A stretch of DNA of 64,000 nucleotides from Sequoia sempervirens (lineage: Eukaryota; Streptophyta; Pinopsida; Cupressales; Cupressaceae): the NCBI GenBank assembly GCA_007258455.2, contig VDFB02321245.1, forward strand, positions 99,506 through 163,505, written 5' to 3'. A program made the position numbers and the translations under genes. The notes below the pieces were generated by a model. It saw only the letters and a list, made by a program, of their open reading frames with translations, ran no database searches and was not told where the DNA came from. The number at the start of each line of letters is the position of its first letter. The stretch's first letter is position 1. This document shows, piece after piece, positions 59,941 to 64,000 of the stretch.

Positions 59941-60685
59941 TGCCTAGCATCTCTAGACTTAGTCAAATTTCCTCAGTTTTCAAGATTCTCCAACCTCCTT
60001 CATTCTTAGTTCCTCGAGCATGCTTTGCCGTTCCTCGCTTTGTGCAATGTTTGAGACCTTGAATCTGACACTTGGCAGCTGACCAACCTCCATTAATGAC
60101 CTCAGAGCTCTTGTTTTAACTTTTGAAATAGCAGAATAGACCCACCAAAGAAAAACTAATCTTTTGACGATTCTGATTGGACTAGTCAGATTAGGAAGTA
60201 TTTTCAACCAATCAAAATCAGATTGAGCCCTGGAAGTCGAAATTTCTATTTTTAGAAATTTTGCCAATATCCATTTGAGAAAAACCCAGAAAAAGTCTTT
60301 TTTTAGAAAATGTCCTAAAATTTAGGGCCGAAAAACTAAGATCTAGGTTTTGCAAACTAGGTCACTTTGAGCAGACCCAGATCATCAGATTTTGAAAATT
60401 TTGAGTTTTGGACCATCATGCATGACATGCAAATTTCCATTTTTCTGACCTTTTTGACAAATTTTACAAGACTTTTACCGACTCTTTCAAAATGCCTTAA
60501 TGAAGCAAAAATTTTAATTTTGGGTACAACAATCCAACATGCAAAAATGAATGCTCAGTGTCTCAGAATGAAAGTTGTTTGCAAAACAAATGAAAAAAGC
60601 TGAAGTAGTTTTGGTGTTTTATGTCATTTAGAAGTCACTTTTAGGGTTGTATAGGGCGCAGGTCAAAGTCAAAGTGAGAAAACAA

Positions 60686-61098
60686 CAATGTTCCATGGGG
60701 TTTCGGGGGACAGGGACGGGGGGACAATAGGGGACGTGTTTTGGGAACGTGGGGATGGGGGGTCTAAGTTTGTGGGCGGCGGGGGGACGGCGGGGGGACC
60801 ACGGCGGGGGGCGGTAGGCTGCTGAAATACATATAGTACTTGAAAAAATAGTTATAAAAATATGTATAAATATAAGAATTATACATCTTGGAGACAACTA
60901 GGAGTCCCCTAGGCGTCTTGAGGACACCCCAACATCCTCGAAGTTCTAGTGGTGTCTTGGAGACAACGACACTGGTGGTGGGATGGTGGTGCTAGTGGTG
61001 GGCTGGTGGGACGTCCCCCCCAAGTCCCCAAGTCTTCGAGACGTCCCCATCTAGGAAACATGGGGAATTTTGGGGGGACGCGTCCCTGTGGAACATTG
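60686..61098. mobile_element. 413-bp non-autonomous hAT-like element with G-rich interior
   Basis: Terminal inverted repeats CAATGTTCCATGGGG and CAATGTTCCACAGGG (13/15) with a perfect 8-bp duplication GAAAACAA (60678-60685 and 61099-61106). Inside, GGGGACG and CGTCCCC words recur at both ends as inverted subterminal repeats. The plus strand 60700-60822 is very rich in G runs. It has no coding sequence. The 8-bp duplication and CA tips fit a hAT MITE. Confidence 0.85.
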
Positions 61099-61106
61099 GA
61101 AAACAA

Positions 61107-61312
61107 TAAAAAAATTGCAAAAGTCTGCTGTTGGGAGTGTGGGTTCTCCCTGGGTGTGTCCAGGTTTCTGGGTTCGCCTTAGGTTTGCCCCAAGCAAACT
61201 GGGCCCCCTCAATGGGAACCCTGCCGATACCATAGAGGGAGTAGACTGGGACTCGAACTCGGTGCGAACCGAACCCGGATCCTGGCCCTATTGTGGCAGA
61301 CCCAGTAATAGA
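61107..61312. other. Possible 5' terminal region of hAT-2
   Basis: Holds GGGTTCGCCTTAGG and GCGAACCGAACCC words, complementary in style to those at 42150-42235. The true edge is not visible. Confidence 0.25.
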
Positions 61313-61923
61313 TGTTAGTTATATGATCAGATGTAATGCACAGAAATTAATTCAAAATCTGACATAAGAACACAGCAGATACCCTGGGAGAACCCTCCAC
61401 TTGAGGGAGAAAAACCCAGCAACAATATATCACTTATTTTTTGAATCATCAATAAGATCTTCTTTACAATAGAGGCCAATATGATGGCCTATAATATGCA
61501 TCAAGATATAATGCAACACATAATTATAAATAGACAATTTGCTGATGAACTCTCAGCCTTCAACAGCCTTCAACAATGCTGAATTGATCTTGCATATAAC
61601 CCGATCTGCCTTGTATAAGAATTCACACCAAGTAGTGATGAAGAGTATTGCCTGAATTATGAATAAATCGATGATTACAATGAGATGGAGCAATGCATAT
61701 ATATACAAGAGATAGAGGAGGACGTGTCCTTTCAAAATAACAAGTCAGCCCATCATAGAGAGTTGTGCTTTTTCAATAATTTAATCATCATTTATTATTA
61801 AAGATGTGTCACTTGAATTTATCCAATTGCTATATATAAATTAAATAGCCTTAGCTATTATTTAATTTATCTTGTCATCAAGGAGATCGCTGGAAGTGGA
61901 GACCGACGCTGCAAACATCAACA
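61313..61923 (-). mobile_element. Solo LTR related to Copia-2
   Basis: Starts TGTTAG and ends ATCAACA on the plus strand. It shares with the Copia-2 LTRs the blocks GAACACAGCAGATACC, GAGGGAGAAAAACCCAGCAA and CAATATATCACTTAT, a TATATATACAAGA word and the AT-rich 3' part. Elsewhere it is diverged. The flanks (ATAGA and ATGTT) do not match, so the duplication is lost or the edge is inexact. Confidence 0.65.
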
Positions 61924-63285
61924 ATGTTGCTTAGAACCATAGAAGTAGGATTATAAAGCTAAAAATGTGAACTAGATCTGGGAACAAAATCTTATTCAAC
62001 CTTGATGGTCTTGCCTTCTCATTTAATCCACTTTCGGTTCCCTAAGTGTTCAATCATATAGATCAAGTAGTAAATAATGCAAAATGTTTTGTAGCTCATG
62101 TTTTCAGGTTTACATAAACACAATTCTGGGATTTTCAATACAAATTTGAATTGAGTCATTTTTCTATCAGTTCTCAAGCATATTTGAAATGTTTATATAC
62201 AGTATTTTTGTTTGCAACTTCTTTAGTGGCTCATATATTTTTTATGTCTCATTTGTTTCAGGGATCATTGTTTAATTTCATAAGCTATAACTGCATGGGA
62301 ACAACTGTTTGTGGTACCTCCAAGGTAAATGTTGAAAGCACATTCTAGTTATTTTCATTCTCAGGATTGCTAGTATGAATGGCATTGACAAAGAGGATGG
62401 ATTATCTAGCTTGAATAAGCTTATATCTAGTCAAATTGGGCTGAAACTAATCATAGTATTCTATAGTTGAAAGAAATTATTTGCTATTGATTTGGTAAGT
62501 TTGTGATGAATAATGTGTTTATCTCCTTTGCAATGACAAATGAAATATTTTATTGCACCTTTTGAGGTCCTTGCATTTTCCTTTACATGTTCACACTATT
62601 AGCTTTGGGGAAGATGGTTGCCAAATCACTACTTCAAACTACATAATCACTTTTAAAAGTGCTTTCTTGCAAACTCACAGGTAGCCAACAGACGTGTCAT
62701 ATTTGAATGATATGTTGATTAGGAAAAGAGAATGTGATACAAGATCAGTCCATTATTCTTAAATGCAGAACCTTATCAGGTACACAATCATAAATTTAGG
62801 TTAAGAACAAACTAAGAGAAAAATAATAATGGTACAAATAGGAGATGAGAGACGTAATAATGTTTTAGATAGGGGAGTTGTTTGAATAGAAAGGTGAAGG
62901 GGCACAATTTCTCTCTTACTAGACCTAGCATATTGGTTTGGAGTAAGGAGTGAAAGGGATGATAAAAAGTTTGTTTAAGCATACTTCAATAACTTGTAGA
63001 TATTGGTTCAAACAAGAGCAATATTTTGATGTGATGGAAGTGATGTAACCTGTAGTGACCTTGCCTTAATCTTTCCAGTGCCAAGGTTATGTTGTGGTCT
63101 TCCTTGTGTTAGAAAGTCTGCAACCCTTGTCAATGAGAAGTCAGTGATTTGATTAATTTCACTGCCTCTGGGATCTTCCCTCTTGGCGCCCACTAGGTGG
63201 ATGCCAACTCCTTCAAATGTGGGTGCTGGAAGACCCCCTGCGCCTGCTCACACTTATGAATTTCAATGCCTGAAACCTGAAAAGT
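61924..63285. other. Unassigned non-coding stretch
   Basis: AT-rich with only short frames (for example 62151-62348) that match nothing I recognise. No transposon ends are clear. Confidence 0.5.
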
Positions 63286-63289
63286 GAAT

Positions 63290-63671
63290 GTAATGATGTA
63301 GGTTAGCTCAGCCCTGCAAATCCTAGTTGGATCTGACTAAACAAAGGTAGGGTTTTCAGTCAACCTCAAAAGTGCAATCGAGGGTTTTAGTCCTTCTTGC
63401 ACAACTTAATGAAAATCTCACCAAAATTCTGCTAGATCCTCCAAAAGACTTCGCCGATCAACTTACACTAGTTGGGCGGAAGGGGTCTTCGAATCCAAAA
63501 TTGGGCACCAACTTTTAAATTTGAAATTTCACTTTGTTTTATTTTATTTTATTAATGTTCTTATTATTATATTATTTATATTTTATTATTATATAATATA
63601 TATTAGTATTTAAAAATTAAAAACACTATTAAAATAGGGCAGATTAAGGACGGAAATAAGGGGACATGACA
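63290..63671 (-). mobile_element. LTR-like terminus with GGGGACATGACA end
   Basis: On the minus strand it starts TGTCATGTCCCC at 63671 and then becomes AT-rich (63530-63620), as the stretch at 574 does. The other end and a duplication of TGAAG were not found, so only the terminus is supported; the inner limit is arbitrary. Confidence 0.35.
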
Positions 63672-64000
63672 TGAAGACCTGGCAGTTACCTTGGAACCCT
63701 CTTCCAGTCCAATCTTTGCTAGGGACTAAAAGAAAACTATTCAACATCATGGTCTTCCTTCACTTGACCATCAGTCAGATGCTAAGGAAAAAGAAAATAT
63801 TGATCATTAATTTCACCAGAACATTTTTAAGTTGTACTGTTATATATATATCAAGCCAAAAAAGAAAAAGCTTCTATCCAACATGAAAATTTAAAATATT
63901 GAATGGTTGCAGACAAACAACCCATTCAAAAGCAATAGAAGAACATGCTTCCAGGCGTGAGTGGTCAAACCAGAAAAGGTTCTCCTATTGTCTCCCACCC
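63672..64000. other. Window end, nothing recognised
   Basis: AT-rich sequence with one 71-codon frame (63671-63886) lacking known motifs. Confidence 0.5.

Larger units (their letters stand above)
50378..60531 (-). mobile_element. GU-4: deleted member of the GU family, invaded by Copia-2
   Basis: Plus-strand edges TGTTGGCGTTTC (50378) and GGGTACAACA (60531) are the inverted forms of the GU-2 end and start. A perfect ATCCA duplication flanks it (50373-50377 and 60532-60536). On the minus strand the order is leader, GGCGCC array, remnant ORF, TATA box, Copia-2 insertion, then an R-U5-like end that matches GU-1 (for example the block opposite GGGGAAGCTCCCTCTTC, near 50460). Without Copia-2 it is about 4.3 kb, because most of the ORF is missing. 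It lies upstream of the hAT-2 coding region. Confidence 0.85.
42130..61290 (-). mobile_element. hAT-2: second hAT element, spread over ~19 kb by insertions (ends tentative)
   Basis: The coding core (43363-50050, minus) is certain. The outer ends are inferred. At 42150-42235 there are repeated TTCGTAGGTTCGG-like words, and at 61150-61290 GGGTTCG and GCGAACCGAACCC words run in the opposite orientation, like hAT subterminal repeats, but I could not fix terminal repeats or an 8-bp duplication. Between the ends lie solo LTR E, unit G, GU-4 with Copia-2, and a 413-bp hAT-like element. Removing them leaves about 3.3 kb, a sensible size for hAT. Confidence 0.4.

Noticed and set aside
60949..61182. 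Gly/Arg-rich ORFs near 60.9-61.3 kb
   Set aside because: Composition follows the G-rich and C-rich MITE interior, and frames are open on both strands for that reason.
63290..63671. A complete solo LTR ending at 63671
   Set aside because: I searched upstream for a TGAAG duplication next to a TG start and found only poor candidates (for example near 63036), so only the terminus is reported.

Overview
The window looks like heterochromatic repeat DNA from a large plant nuclear genome. Everything recognisable is a transposon or a piece of one: Ty1/copia gag-pol genes with plant-type zinc knuckles and a tRNA-iMet primer site, DUF659/BED-type hAT transposases, many TG...CA-bounded solo LTRs, and stop codons that fall mostly at glutamine CAG positions, as expected from deamination of CHG-methylated cytosines. 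I saw no host gene, tRNA or rRNA gene, and no bacterial or organellar feature. The density of old nested insertions suggests a gymnosperm such as a conifer, but that is inference.

Layout. 1-2.2 kb: non-coding with one LTR-like start. 2.2-6.5 kb: a decayed hAT element (hAT-1) with matching 19-bp terminal inverted repeats and an 8-bp target duplication. 6.86-13.95 kb: giant unit GU-1. 15.0-40.6 kb: an old copia element (Copia-1, minus strand) split by nested insertions. Solo LTR F lies in its RT gene. GU-3 lies in its gag gene. GU-3 itself holds GU-2 (which contains LTR-like copy A) and solo LTR B. 40.6-42.1 kb: another LTR-like stretch (D). 42.1-61.3 kb: a second hAT (hAT-2, minus strand) broken by solo LTR E, a 4.3-kb giant LTR-like unit G, GU-4 (which contains the better preserved Copia-2) and a 413-bp non-autonomous hAT-like element. 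61.3-64 kb: a solo LTR related to Copia-2, then unassigned sequence.

The most novel item is the GU family. Three units (GU-1, GU-2, GU-4) begin TGTTG, end at or near CAACA and carry exact or near-exact 5-bp target duplications. GU-3 is a divergent relative beginning TGTAA. I found no internal second LTR and no pol gene in them. GU-1 and GU-2 carry one reading frame of about 1,020 codons, from an ATG to a stop at the same relative place. GU-3 has a divergent homologue, and GU-4 has an internally deleted one. In GU-1, GU-2 and GU-4 a TATAAATA promoter-like box lies downstream of the reading frame, about 0.7-0.9 kb from the 3' end. That layout fits a giant solo LTR with a gene inside U3, or an unusual non-autonomous retroelement. 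I do not recognise the protein.

Nesting order read from the sequence: Copia-1 is older than GU-3, which is older than GU-2 and LTR B; copy A is inside GU-2. hAT-2 is older than LTR E, unit G and GU-4; GU-4 is older than Copia-2. All coding regions are broken, so I see no autonomous active element.
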